From: UKL13-2 sp038236905
GTDB lineage: Bacteria; Pseudomonadota; Gammaproteobacteria; Burkholderiales; Usitatibacteraceae
Reading direction: 5' to 3'
Assembly (NCBI GenBank): GCA_038236905.1
Contig: JBBRZG010000003.1
Location: 1-64,000, forward strand
DNA: 64,000 bases
Shown piece by piece: positions 17,286 through 26,592 of this stretch; position 1 is the stretch's first letter, and each line of letters opens with the position of its first letter. The position numbers and the translations under genes were made by a program. The notes below the pieces were generated by a model, which worked only from the letters and a program-made list of their open reading frames with translations, made no database searches and had not been told where the DNA came from.

Positions 17286-18144
17286 CCAAACCAGAGACGG
17301 GCGCGGGAATTGCTTCCTCGGCATTTTTAGGCTCAAGACCCGCATCGGTGGCTGAGTTTGTTGGTATGTTACTGACCGAATAGGCGACTAATTCAATAAT
17401 CAGTTTGACATCATTGCTGACCGAAGCGGCCCACGCTTTCATGCCAAAGTCAGCGCGTTTAATCCTAACGAACGCCTCGGCATCGCAGCGCATTCTGCCG
17501 TTTGTAGCGACGGGCTTGCAGCCCGACTTTTCAACCGTGAGCACGACGGGTTTCGCAACCCCCAGCAAGGTTAGCGTGCCCTCGATGGTCTTCAAGTTTG
17601 GCCCTTCCCATTTAAACATTGACGATGTAAAGGTGATGGTTGAAAATTTTTCAACGTTGAAGAATTGCGGGCCGCGTAAGATTTCATTAGTGGTCTCCGC
17701 ATTCACCACATGCGCGTCCAGAGAAGTCGCATCAATCTCTGCAATGATGCTCTCATTGGCGCGGCTGGCTACATCGCGTCGCGCAGGGTCATGAATCAAA
17801 CGGCCTGTCGTTCGATTAAATTTGCCGCGTACGGTTATGAAGCCCAGAAATTTTGCTTCAAACCGCGAATGCGTCTCGGTCGGGTCCAATACAAACTCGT
17901 GGGTCGTGCGCGGTGCGCTCGCTTGGGCAGCACTTTGCGCTTTTAAAAGCGGGCTTGGCGCTGGTAGCGGTATTGGCAGCGGCTCCGCGGATTTCACGGC
18001 TTGCGCCAATACGAAGCCCGTGGTGTTCAGCATCAGCGCGACCACTAAAGCAATCTTCAATAGACCAGCCGACCGGTATTCACAACACCACGCTGATGCC
18101 CGAAACAGCATGAAAAACTGCGGGGAAAACAGCCTAATCTTCAT
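17254..18144 (-). CDS. YceI family protein
   Basis: A 296-residue exported lipocalin-like protein. An N-terminal hydrophobic segment (about 27-49, ending LAQA) acts as signal peptide or anchor, followed by a Pro/Ala linker. The YceI domain (about 80-265) begins FVLDPTETHSRFEAKFLGFITVRGKFNRTTG and contains the LTLLGVAKPVVLTV motif. YceI proteins bind isoprenoid chains. Its start overlaps the Hsp15 gene by 11 bases and its 3' end overlaps the phosphatase gene. Confidence 0.9.
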   Translation of the reverse strand: MKIRLFSPQFFMLFRASAWCCEYRSAGLLKIALVVALMLNTTGFVLAQAVKSAEPLPIPLPAPSPLLKAQSAAQASAPRTTHEFVLDPTETHSRFEAKFLGFITVRGKFNRTTGRLIHDPARRDVASRANESIIAEIDATSLDAHVVNAETTNEILRGPQFFNVEKFSTITFTSSMFKWEGPNLKTIEGTLTLLGVAKPVVLTVEKSGCKPVATNGRMRCDAEAFVRIKRADFGMKAWAASVSNDVKLIIELVAYSVSNIPTNSATDAGLEPKNAEEAIPAPVSGLAILPTSDRRP

Positions 18145-18553
18145 CGAAAATCGAGTTCCGCATCGATTGATTCAAACGCTCCAATGCACGACGATCCTGT
18201 TTTGTCGGACGGCCCTTGAACAGCGGCGGTGGCATGTCGCGAAGCTCGTTTTGGAGTGCCTGGCGGGCAACAATACTTTCCGGCTTTTCATCATAGAGTT
18301 CGCGTGCGAGCGGTGCAGACACGCGCTTCCCGCAAATTGCCTGGACCACTAACTGAGTCGCATAGGGCGGGCGGCGCAAAGTCAGCTCATCGCCAACACG
18401 GATGGTCTTGGCTGGCTTTGCACGATCACCATTCACATCAACATGACCCGCACTAATCGCCTCGATGGCCAGTTGCCGGGTTTTAAAAAACCGTGCCGCC
18501 CACACCCAAATGTCCAAGCGCACCGAATCGGCGCTATCAGGCGTACTGGCCAT
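18134..18553 (-). CDS. hslR: S4-domain RNA-binding protein, Hsp15 (HslR)
   Basis: Hsp15 binds 50S subunits with stalled nascent chains and helps recycle them after heat stress. The 139 residues start with an S4 domain: RLDIWVWAARFFKTRQLAIEAISAGHVDVNG, with the following KPAKTIRVGDELTL. A basic C-terminal tail (GRPTKQDRRALERL) fits the family. It begins directly after the BPH gene with no gap, and overlaps YceI downstream. Confidence 0.9.
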   Translation of the reverse strand: MASTPDSADSVRLDIWVWAARFFKTRQLAIEAISAGHVDVNGDRAKPAKTIRVGDELTLRRPPYATQLVVQAICGKRVSAPLARELYDEKPESIVARQALQNELRDMPPPLFKGRPTKQDRRALERLNQSMRNSIFDED

Positions 18554-19132
18554 TCAACCCCGTTTACCATTCATTTTGACCACCGCGACATTCATCGGCA
18601 ATCCGGTTCCCGTATCGTACTCGGCACCCGCCATGACCCCAAGTCTGGCGATATCTTCCGCCGATTTTCGACCTTTAAACACCGCATACATAGCTCCTAA
18701 AGCAAAATCACGGCCGGAACCGATCGCCCAAAAACGATCAAACTCAAACACCTCACGCATCGAGTAGACGCCGAAAATACCGCTTGAGTTCACCACCAGC
18801 GAAGTTAATTGTGACGATTCATAAGGGTCATCGTCTTCCTCTTTTGGATTTAGATAAGCCTCATCTTTCAAAATCGGGTGGATTTTGCGAAAACTGTCAT
18901 ATATGTCATCGCGACCATGAAATTTAAATTCAGGATGCTTCTTTAACAGATGCTCCAGCACCAGCTGGTGGGCGGCTGATCCGGCAATGCCAAAATAAGT
19001 GTCTCCATGTTTCAAAAGTTTTTCCGGTGCAGCATCATGAGTGCTGGCCAGCCGGGTGGAGCCAAAGGTCGTCAACGTATCGCCTGCGATCACGGCCATT
19101 CCGTCTTTTTTAACAACCACGATTGTTGTCAT
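18554..19132 (-). CDS. betaproteobacterial proteasome homologue (BPH), Ntn hydrolase
   Basis: A 192-residue HslV-like peptidase subunit. Removal of Met1 would expose the nucleophile in TTIVVVKKDG. The catalytic Asp is in IAGDTLTTFG (D17 of the mature chain) and a Lys follows near residue 37. A GSGRDFALGAMYA motif matches the conserved GSG of proteasome beta subunits. There is no adjacent HslU ATPase, and HslV would normally have one. It also lacks the extra length of Anbu. I therefore assign it to BPH, a ring-forming family known from betaproteobacteria. It is followed directly by hslR. Confidence 0.85.
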   Translation of the reverse strand: MTTIVVVKKDGMAVIAGDTLTTFGSTRLASTHDAAPEKLLKHGDTYFGIAGSAAHQLVLEHLLKKHPEFKFHGRDDIYDSFRKIHPILKDEAYLNPKEEDDDPYESSQLTSLVVNSSGIFGVYSMREVFEFDRFWAIGSGRDFALGAMYAVFKGRKSAEDIARLGVMAGAEYDTGTGLPMNVAVVKMNGKRG

Positions 19133-19237
19133 GTGAATGTCCTTTTTTGAGTGTTGCCGCCGGTTAATTTACGTTTTTTCAGCTGATCGCTTTTACACCC
19201 GACAAGCTGTTGGCAGACAAGCGTAGCCTAAAACCCC

Positions 19238-19699
19238 TTAACTCCGCAGCCTATCGCCAAAATTGACCAGTAATACGCCTGCAATAACCAGCAGAGCACC
19301 GATTACGCGCGGCATGCTCAGCTCGCGTTCAACCAGACCGAGAACGCCGACTCGATCAAAAAACAACGACGCCAAAATCTGCCCCGCAATCACCAGACTG
19401 AGCATGTTCGCCACCCCGATCCGGGGCGCCAAGAGCGTAGCACCGAATACAAACGTCGCTCCCAGCAACCCGCCCGCTAACTGCCATGGCGCAATCGTGG
19501 AAAGCTTGAGCACGCTGCTCCATCGCTCCCCGGTCACCAGGCACAGAACCACGAGCACGACCAATCCGACCAAAAAATTCATCATCGCGGCAAATACAGC
19601 GCCGCTTCCCAGGGTCACGCGCAGCGAATTATTGAGGATGGCTTGCAGAGGGATTACGCAGCCAATAAAAAATGCAAACAACAGCAAAAGCGCATTCAT
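19238..19699 (-). CDS. DMT-superfamily membrane protein (YdcZ/DUF606 type)
   Basis: A 153-residue protein with about five hydrophobic helices and few charged residues. The N-terminus FFIGCVIPLQAILNNSLR and the repeat-like WQLAGGLLGATFVFGATLLAPRIG are typical of the DUF606 (YdcZ) half-transporters. Such proteins probably work as dimers. Substrate unknown. It reads in the same direction as BPH but with a 105-base gap. Confidence 0.85.
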   Translation of the reverse strand: MNALLLLFAFFIGCVIPLQAILNNSLRVTLGSGAVFAAMMNFLVGLVVLVVLCLVTGERWSSVLKLSTIAPWQLAGGLLGATFVFGATLLAPRIGVANMLSLVIAGQILASLFFDRVGVLGLVERELSMPRVIGALLVIAGVLLVNFGDRLRS

Positions 19700-19971
19700 A
19701 GTTGCCTAATTTGACCGTGTAGTTTCATGGAAATCCCTAAATGGTACTGCACTTTGGCGCGGCTATTAAGTATCCATCGTTGCAATTACACTCGGCAACG
19801 ACCTGACGCGGAACATTAATGTGTCTAACGCGATGGCGTTGACTTCACAGACTCGCTTCGGCACACTTCCCCGCAGCCTCAACATTTGCCGGCCAGTGCC
19901 GTTTCATCGCCATCCCAGTCAATTGCTCAGATAGTCAATGAGAAGGCAATTTAAATACACGGAGTATTTCA

Positions 19972-21591
19972 ATGCAATCAACGCAAGCGACTAGAAAAAT
20001 CAACTGCTGGACGCTCGTTGGGCGGCTAGTTTTGGGATGCGCCACCGCTCTCGTCATGGCTACCGCGATGCCATACGCAGATGCCAAAACATTCCGCTGG
20101 GCGAGCCAGGGCGACATTCTCACCATGGATCCGCATTCGCAAAACGAAGGTCTGAATAATTCTGCGTCGGACCATATATATGAACCGCTCGTCAATCGTG
20201 GCAAAACGATGGCGATTGAACCATGCTTAGCCGCCAGTTGGACGCAGCTCAACCCAACTACCATGCGTTTCAAATTGCGTGACAAGGTGCTTTTCCATGA
20301 CGGTGCCGTCTTCACCGCCGACGATGTCGTGTTTTCAATCACCCGCGCGCTTGAAAAGACCTCAGACTTTTCTGCCTACATGCAGGGCATAAAAAGTGCC
20401 AAAAAAATCGATGGTCTTACCGTCGATATCGTCAGCGATGGCCCTAATCCCACTTTGCTGGATCAGCTCACCGAAGTCAGAATGATGAACAAAGCCTGGG
20501 CCTTGAAAAACAACGCACAAAAGCCGCAGGATTTTAAAAACAGAGAGGAAACCTATACCGCACGCAACACCAACGGCACCGGACCGTTCATTCTGAAAGC
20601 ACGTGAACCAGACGTGAAAACGGTATTCATTGTCAATTCAAAGTGGTGGGGGAAACGCGATAGCGAATCCATTGATGAAGTGATCTATACGCCGATCAAA
20701 AACAATGCAACGCGCATTTCCGCGCTGCTGTCCGGCGAAGTCGATTTCGTGCTCGACCCGCCCGTCCAGGACGTTCCAAAGTTGAAAGAAGATAAAGCGA
20801 TAAAAGTTCTTGAGGGCAACGAAAACAGAACGATTTTCTTGAATTTTGATCAGGGCCGCGACGAGCTTTTATACGGCAGCAAAGGCAAAAATCCGTTTAA
20901 AGATATTCGGGTGCGTCAAGCCATGCTGCAAGCCATCGATGTCAATGCCATTTACGTGAGCGTGATGCGCAGGCTGTCGCTGCCCACCATGTCGCTCATC
21001 GCGCCACAAGTGCGTGGTTATACGAAAGACGTTGAGAATCGTCCGCCCGTTGACATTGTGAAAGCCAAAAAACTGATGACCGATGCGGGCTTTGGTAATG
21101 GCTTCGATGTGACCCTTGATTGCCCTGATAATCGTTACATTAATGACCAAGCCATTTGCGTCGCGATAGCCGGCATGCTGGCCAAGATCGATATTCGCGT
21201 CAAGGTCAACGCGATGCCGCGCGCACTCTATTTCCCTAAAATTCAAAACATTGACACCAGCATGTACCTGCTGGGCTGGGGCGTGCCCACCTTTGATTCG
21301 CTCTATACCTTGCAGTCTATTGTGCGCACGAAGGGCCAAGGCGGAGATGGCACTTGGAATTTTTCCGGTTATTCAAACCCAAAAATTGACGCCATTATCG
21401 ACGCGCTAAAAACGGAAGTGGACATCAAAAAGCGCGCCGAGCTTACCAGGACTGCGTTGCTACTTGAGCAAGCCGATGTGGGTCACATTCCACTGCACCA
21501 TCAGGTAATTCCGTGGGCAATGCGCAGCAACATCACGGTCGTGCACCGCGCCGACAACCGCATGCTCGCAAAGTGGGCGGTCATTAACTAG
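19972..21591 (+). CDS. ABC transporter substrate-binding protein, peptide type (first copy)
   Basis: A 539-residue periplasmic binding protein of the SBP_bac_5 family (oligopeptide, dipeptide, nickel). The signal peptide spans about 1-38. Family motifs are LTMDPHSQNEG, FKLRDKVLFHDGAVFTADDVVFSITRA and FKDIRVRQAMLQAID. It shares a conserved TLDC and a second Cys with the next binding protein, suggesting a duplication. CGGAG lies eight bases before the ATG. It is the first gene of a region that also encodes the membrane and ATPase subunits. Confidence 0.92.
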   Translation: MQSTQATRKINCWTLVGRLVLGCATALVMATAMPYADAKTFRWASQGDILTMDPHSQNEGLNNSASDHIYEPLVNRGKTMAIEPCLAASWTQLNPTTMRFKLRDKVLFHDGAVFTADDVVFSITRALEKTSDFSAYMQGIKSAKKIDGLTVDIVSDGPNPTLLDQLTEVRMMNKAWALKNNAQKPQDFKNREETYTARNTNGTGPFILKAREPDVKTVFIVNSKWWGKRDSESIDEVIYTPIKNNATRISALLSGEVDFVLDPPVQDVPKLKEDKAIKVLEGNENRTIFLNFDQGRDELLYGSKGKNPFKDIRVRQAMLQAIDVNAIYVSVMRRLSLPTMSLIAPQVRGYTKDVENRPPVDIVKAKKLMTDAGFGNGFDVTLDCPDNRYINDQAICVAIAGMLAKIDIRVKVNAMPRALYFPKIQNIDTSMYLLGWGVPTFDSLYTLQSIVRTKGQGGDGTWNFSGYSNPKIDAIIDALKTEVDIKKRAELTRTALLLEQADVGHIPLHHQVIPWAMRSNITVVHRADNRMLAKWAVIN

Positions 21592-21927
21592 CTGCCCACG
21601 CGCAAAAGCTTGCAGCAATTCGTAGCCTACTTTTTTAGGTCGGTTATTGCAAAATTCGGCAAGATAAGTCGTATCTATTACAATCGTGCGTGCTGTGGCG
21701 TACAGCACCCATTTATGAGTAAACAGGCAAAGTACAAAATTTTTCAATCACCCTGTTTTTTCGATGTTTTTGTAGCGACTTACCTAGTCAAACCAAATAG
21801 CAAGCGCATGCAGCAAGATGGCACCATTCGTGCACTCTTGCTTGCAAGCACATGAAGATTTTTTGTTTCATGCCAGTTTCACCATTCGGTCCATCCTTCG
21901 ATCTACATCCATGTCTGGCAAACTGAA
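21592..21927. other. 336-base gap between the two binding-protein genes
   Basis: No convincing coding frame and no terminator hairpin were found. It contains a 12-base perfect palindrome, TGCTTGCAAGCA at 21839-21850, about 78 bases before the next ATG, which could be an operator. The gap is long enough for a separate promoter for the second binding protein and the transporter genes. Confidence 0.4.
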
Positions 21928-23568
21928 ATGCACAAAAATATCGGCCGTTCCCAATCCGCCTCATCTCATCTGAATACGCCCTTTTCGCCACGAGTCGTCA
22001 TACTAGCGCTGGCTGCCATCCTGCTCGCTGTCTCGGCCAGCATAAGCTTTGCCAAACCACTGCGCTACGCCACCCAAGACGAGCCGCAAACGCTGGACCC
22101 GCACTCGGCCAATCTGGCCGTGACCAATCGGTTGCTCGGCAACGTCTATGAAGGCTTGGTGGGGCGCGATAAAGATTTCAAAATGGTTCCTTGGTTGGCG
22201 CTTTCCTGGTCGCAGCCTGACGCAAAAACGTGGCGATTCAAACTGCGTCCGGGCGTCAAGTTTCATGATGGTTCGCCCTTCACCGCCGATGATGTGGTGT
22301 TTTCAATCGAGCGTGCGCTGTCAGCAAATTCGCAGATGAAAGCATCTATTCAAGGTGTCGCGAGCGGGAAAAAAATTGATGATTTGACCGTCGATATCGT
22401 GATGAAAGAGCCCAATCCTGTTCTGCTTAACCACATGTTCTTTTTCCGCATCATGAGTAAGGCGTGGGCAATAAAAAATAACGCCTTGCTTCCGCAGAAT
22501 TACAAAGATAAAGAAGATACCTTTGCATCACGCAACACCAATGGCACCGGTCCGTTTATGGTGACCGTACGCCAGCCCGATGTAAAAACAGACCTGGTGG
22601 AAAACCCGAACTGGTGGAACAAAGCGAGTCCCGAAAAAGGCAACATTACCACCGTGACGTTATTGCCCGTTAAAAATAACGCCACACGTTTAGCAGCCTT
22701 GCTGTCCGGTGAGGTCGACTTCGTCAACGACCCGCCATCACAGGACATCGCCAGGTTGAGAGCCGCGCCGAACATAACGATGATCCTCGGCGCAGAGTCG
22801 CGCGTCCAGTTTCTGGCGTTCGACCTAACACGCGATGAGCTCCTGTATTCCAATGTGAAAGGCAAAAATCCGTTCAAGGATGTTCGCGTGCGTCAAGCTA
22901 TCGCGCATGCCATTGATGCAGAAACCATCAAATCAAAAGTGATGCGCGGACTCGCCCGGCCGACCGGCACCATCATCACGCCCGTTGATCAGGGATACAG
23001 CAAGGACGCAGACATTCGCCTGCCGTACAACGTTGCGCGTGCCAAAGCATTGCTAAAGGAGGCAGGCTATCCCACCGGCTTTGAGGTCACGCTCGACTGC
23101 GGCGCTGCCCAGCCGCCTGCTGATATTTGCCAGGCGATTGCGCCGATGTTGGCGCGAATCGACATCAAGGTCACACCCAATATTGTGCCCACCGCGAATT
23201 ATTTTCAAAAGATTCAAAAATTCGACACCAGCTTCTATCTTTTGAGTTGGAGCACACCCACCAGCGATGCGCTATACACCCTACAAAGCTTGCTGCGCAG
23301 CTACAGTGGCGACAGTAGCGGGAATGGTGACTCGAACTATGGGCGCTACTCGAGTGCACAAATGGATCAACTCATCGATAAAATCCGAGTCGAAAACGAC
23401 CTAAAAAAACGCGATGAATTCATTCGTGACGCACTCATGCTGGCCAACGAACAACTGCCAATCCTGCCGATTCACCAGCAGCTTTGGCCTTGGGCGATGC
23501 GGAAAGGTTCTACCGCAATTTTGCCGCCCAATAACGTGCCGTACTTCTTTAGATTCAATTTGAAATAA
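21928..23568 (+). CDS. ABC transporter substrate-binding protein, peptide type (second copy)
   Basis: A 546-residue paralogue of the upstream binding protein, clearly alignable along its whole length. The hydrophobic part of the signal (about 25-42) ends ISFAKP. Motifs include LDPHSANLAVTNRLLGNVYEGL, FKLRPGVKFHDGSPFTADDVVFSIERA and FKDVRVRQAIAHAID. It lies 73 bases before the permease gene, so it is the copy most tightly linked to the transporter. Confidence 0.92.
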   Translation: MHKNIGRSQSASSHLNTPFSPRVVILALAAILLAVSASISFAKPLRYATQDEPQTLDPHSANLAVTNRLLGNVYEGLVGRDKDFKMVPWLALSWSQPDAKTWRFKLRPGVKFHDGSPFTADDVVFSIERALSANSQMKASIQGVASGKKIDDLTVDIVMKEPNPVLLNHMFFFRIMSKAWAIKNNALLPQNYKDKEDTFASRNTNGTGPFMVTVRQPDVKTDLVENPNWWNKASPEKGNITTVTLLPVKNNATRLAALLSGEVDFVNDPPSQDIARLRAAPNITMILGAESRVQFLAFDLTRDELLYSNVKGKNPFKDVRVRQAIAHAIDAETIKSKVMRGLARPTGTIITPVDQGYSKDADIRLPYNVARAKALLKEAGYPTGFEVTLDCGAAQPPADICQAIAPMLARIDIKVTPNIVPTANYFQKIQKFDTSFYLLSWSTPTSDALYTLQSLLRSYSGDSSGNGDSNYGRYSSAQMDQLIDKIRVENDLKKRDEFIRDALMLANEQLPILPIHQQLWPWAMRKGSTAILPPNNVPYFFRFNLK

Positions 23569-23641
23569 GCATTTAAACCAAGCCAGCCAAGAATTCGTTT
23601 CAGCTAAAACCTTAAACCGTCCAGCCAACCGGAAATCATCG

Positions 23642-24628
23642 ATGCTCGCTTTCATTGCCCGCCGTCTTTTACAAAGCATTTTGGTCATGCTGACCGTCGG
23701 CTTCATCGCTTTTTCGCTATTCAATTTCGTCGGTGATCCGGTTGCACTCATGTTGCCACCTGAAGCCACGCAAGCGGATCGCGATGAAGTCCGCAAATCG
23801 CTCGGACTAGACAAACCTTTCTATACCCAATTTGCGGTGTTCGTTCAGAACGCGCTGCAAGGCAATTTTGGTATCTCCCTGCGCTTGGGTCGTCCCGTTT
23901 CGCAACTGCTGGCCGAGCGCTTGCCCGCCACGCTGGAGCTCGTCGGCGTTGCTACTCTGCTGGCATTGCTGGTGGGCATTCCAGTCGGCATCTATACGGC
24001 GCTGAAGCGCGATCATTGGTCATCACAAGTATTGTTGACCGGATCACTGATCGGCGTCTCGCTGCCCAATTTTTTGATTGGTATTTTCTTGATCATCATC
24101 TTCGCCGTCTGGCTGGGCGTATTGCCGTCATTCGGCCGAGGCGACACCACCCAGCTCGGCTTTTGGTCCACCGGATTTTTAACTGTTTCGGGATTGAAGG
24201 CCGTCATCTTGCCTGCGGTAACGCTCGGCTTTTACCCGGTCACGCTGATCATGCGGCTGGTACGCTCTGAAATGCTGGAAGTGTTGCGCACGGATTACAT
24301 CAAATTTGCACGCGCCCGCGGCTTATCAAATCAGGCCGTGCATTTTGGTCACGCCCTAAAAAATACGCTGGTGCCGGTTATCACCATTACCGGTTTGCAA
24401 CTGGGCGGCTTGATTGCCTTTGCGATCATTACCGAAACCGTATTTCAATGGCCGGGCATGGGCTTGTTGTTTATTCAAGCGGTGCAGTTTGCGGACATAC
24501 CCGTCATGGCGGCTTACCTATGCCTGATCGGATTTATTTTTGTCACCATTAATTTAATTGTCGACACGCTCTATTACGTTGTCGATCCAAGACTCCGCAT
24601 GGAGACTTCATCAGCGGGAGGCCATTGA
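23642..24628 (+). CDS. peptide ABC transporter permease, DppB type
   Basis: A 328-residue inner-membrane permease with about six helices. It starts MLAFIARRLLQSILVMLTVGFIAFSLFN, the usual DppB/OppB N-terminus with its inner leader. The ATPase-contact (EAA) loop is visible as DYIKFARARGLSNQAVHFGHALKN, and the C-terminus has the DPRLRM motif. The next permease starts one base after its stop. Confidence 0.94.
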   Translation: MLAFIARRLLQSILVMLTVGFIAFSLFNFVGDPVALMLPPEATQADRDEVRKSLGLDKPFYTQFAVFVQNALQGNFGISLRLGRPVSQLLAERLPATLELVGVATLLALLVGIPVGIYTALKRDHWSSQVLLTGSLIGVSLPNFLIGIFLIIIFAVWLGVLPSFGRGDTTQLGFWSTGFLTVSGLKAVILPAVTLGFYPVTLIMRLVRSEMLEVLRTDYIKFARARGLSNQAVHFGHALKNTLVPVITITGLQLGGLIAFAIITETVFQWPGMGLLFIQAVQFADIPVMAAYLCLIGFIFVTINLIVDTLYYVVDPRLRMETSSAGGH

Positions 24629-24629
24629 C

Positions 24630-25556
24630 ATGACGGGCGCATTAGGAGGCACGATTCGACGTATTTTAGATAGCGATATCTGGTACAAATTCAAGCGCGA
24701 TCCGATTGTTGTCACCGCGACCATTGTCGGGCTGCTCCTGATTTTATCTTCAGCTTTTGCACCCCTATTCGCGCCACACAGCCCATTTGATTTGAAGACC
24801 TTGAATCTCAGCGATGCGTTCACCCCGCCTGCTTGGATTGAGGCGGGCAAATCTCAGTTTTTGCTGGGCACGGACGATCAGGGCCGCGATGTACTTTCTA
24901 CCATCATGTACGGCTCGAGGGCCTCGCTGGTGGTGGGCTTTGCCGCCGTGTTGCTATCAATGGTGGTGGGTATCACGCTAGGCCTCATCAGCGGCTATTT
25001 CGGTGGCGCATTAGATGCGTTCATCATGCGCGTTGCTGATGTGCAGCTCTCGTTTCCAGCGATCTTGATCGCACTATTAATCAGCGGCGTGGCCAGAGTT
25101 GTGATCCCGAATTCACAGCACGATCAGGTCGCGATTTACGTTTTGATTTTTGCCATCGCCGCATCCGGCTGGGTGCAGTACGCGCGCACGGTGCGCGCCT
25201 CGACCTTGGTTGAGCGCAATAAAGAATATGTTCAGGCCGCCCAAGTAATCGGCAGACGCCCGCTTGCGATCATGTTCGCGCATGTATTGCCGAACGTGCT
25301 GGGTCCCGTCATGGTGTTGGCCACGCTGCACATCGGCACGGCAATCATCACCGAAGCCACACTTTCTTATCTCGGCGTCGGCATGCCCGCAACCCAACCT
25401 ACCCTCGGCACGATGATCCGCATTGGCGGCGATTTTCTGCTTTCAGGTGAATGGTGGATTCTCTGGTTTCCGGGTCTTGCATTGGTAGTACTCGTGCTAT
25501 CCATAAACATCATCGGTGATTGGCTGCGCGATGCGCTCAATCCCAAACTTCGCTAG
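24630..25556 (+). CDS. peptide ABC transporter permease, DppC type
   Basis: A 308-residue permease partner of the preceding DppB-type gene. The ATG at 24630 has GGGAGG upstream and gives a typical DppC N-terminus (FKRDPIVVTATIVGLLLIL). It has FLLGTDDQGRDVLSTIMYGSRASL and the EAA loop NKEYVQAAQVIGRRPLAIMFAHVLPN. It ends WLRDALNPKLR, the DppC C-terminus. The overlapping upstream extension is not used. Confidence 0.94.
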   Translation: MTGALGGTIRRILDSDIWYKFKRDPIVVTATIVGLLLILSSAFAPLFAPHSPFDLKTLNLSDAFTPPAWIEAGKSQFLLGTDDQGRDVLSTIMYGSRASLVVGFAAVLLSMVVGITLGLISGYFGGALDAFIMRVADVQLSFPAILIALLISGVARVVIPNSQHDQVAIYVLIFAIAASGWVQYARTVRASTLVERNKEYVQAAQVIGRRPLAIMFAHVLPNVLGPVMVLATLHIGTAIITEATLSYLGVGMPATQPTLGTMIRIGGDFLLSGEWWILWFPGLALVVLVLSINIIGDWLRDALNPKLR

Positions 25557-25566
25557 GACTGTACGC

Positions 25567-26592
25567 ATGCCATCCTCCCCCAACGTGCCGCTGCTTCAAG
25601 TCAAAAATCTTCGCATCGAATTTCCCACCCGTCGCGGCATTCTGACCGCGGTGGACGACATCAGTTTCGACATCGCTGCGGGCGAAGTGCTGGGCGTGGT
25701 GGGCGAATCGGGTGCGGGAAAATCGCTCACCGGCGCAGCAGTCATCGGATTACTGGAGCCACCGGGTCGGATCGCGAGCGGCGAGATATTGTTGGCCGGA
25801 CGGCGTATCGATAATCTGCCATTCGAGGAATTGCGCAAAATCCGAGGCCGCGAAATCGGCGCGATTTTTCAGGATCCGCTCACATCGCTCAATCCGCTTT
25901 ATACGATCGGCCGACAAATTGTCGAAACCATCGAAACCCATCTCGATCTCACCCACACTCAAGCCAGAGCACGCGCCATCGAGTTGCTAAACGAGGTCGG
26001 CATACCCGCCGCCGATAGGCGTATTGATCATTATCCGCACCAGTTCTCCGGCGGCATGCGCCAGCGGGTGGTGATTTCATTAGCGCTCGCCGCCAATCCG
26101 AAACTCATCATCGCGGATGAACCCACTACCGCGCTCGACGTATCCATTCAGGCGCAGATCATCACGTTAATCAAAAAGCTTTGTCGCGAACACGGCACTG
26201 CGGTGATGTTGGTCACGCATGACATGGGCGTGATTGCCGAAACCGCTGATCGAGTCGCGGTCATGTACGCTGGCCGCATCGCCGAAATCGGACCGGTGGC
26301 CGAAGTGATCCACTCGCCACAGCATCCCTACACGATTGGCCTAATGGGCGCGATCCCGAGCGTGGGCGATAACCACGAACGCCTATCGCAAATTGACGGC
26401 TCGATGCCGCGATTAACTGCGATTCCCAAAGGCTGCGCATTTAATCCCCGGTGTACGCGCGTCCAAGATGTGCCCCATCAGCGCTGTACCACGGAGCGAC
26501 CGGAGCTCATGCCCGCCGGCAAGACGATGGCCGCCTGTTGGTTGCATGCCAGCGAGGCGGTTCATCAAGTCAAACAAGCGGTGACGGCATGA
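25567..26592 (+). CDS. peptide ABC transporter ATP-binding protein, DppD type
   Basis: A 341-residue ATPase. The Walker A motif GESGAGKS is at 46-53, the Q-loop is in IFQDPLTSLNP, the signature is FSGGMRQRV and Walker B is LIIADEPT with the H-loop VTHD. The C-terminal GCAFNPRCTRVQDVPHQRC extension is the oligopeptide-specific domain that binds a [4Fe-4S] cluster in relatives. ATG chosen after the dppC stop; its own stop overlaps the DppF start (ATGA). Confidence 0.95.
   Translation: MPSSPNVPLLQVKNLRIEFPTRRGILTAVDDISFDIAAGEVLGVVGESGAGKSLTGAAVIGLLEPPGRIASGEILLAGRRIDNLPFEELRKIRGREIGAIFQDPLTSLNPLYTIGRQIVETIETHLDLTHTQARARAIELLNEVGIPAADRRIDHYPHQFSGGMRQRVVISLALAANPKLIIADEPTTALDVSIQAQIITLIKKLCREHGTAVMLVTHDMGVIAETADRVAVMYAGRIAEIGPVAEVIHSPQHPYTIGLMGAIPSVGDNHERLSQIDGSMPRLTAIPKGCAFNPRCTRVQDVPHQRCTTERPELMPAGKTMAACWLHASEAVHQVKQAVTA

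Noticed and set aside
18554..19132. HslV or Anbu as the identity of the proteasome-like gene
   Set aside because: No hslU is adjacent, the catalytic Lys spacing differs from HslV, and Anbu proteins are clearly longer.
21610..21855. Plus-strand frame of 81 codons between the two binding proteins
   Set aside because: Composition and lack of ribosome site or family match suggest chance; it also contains the palindrome.
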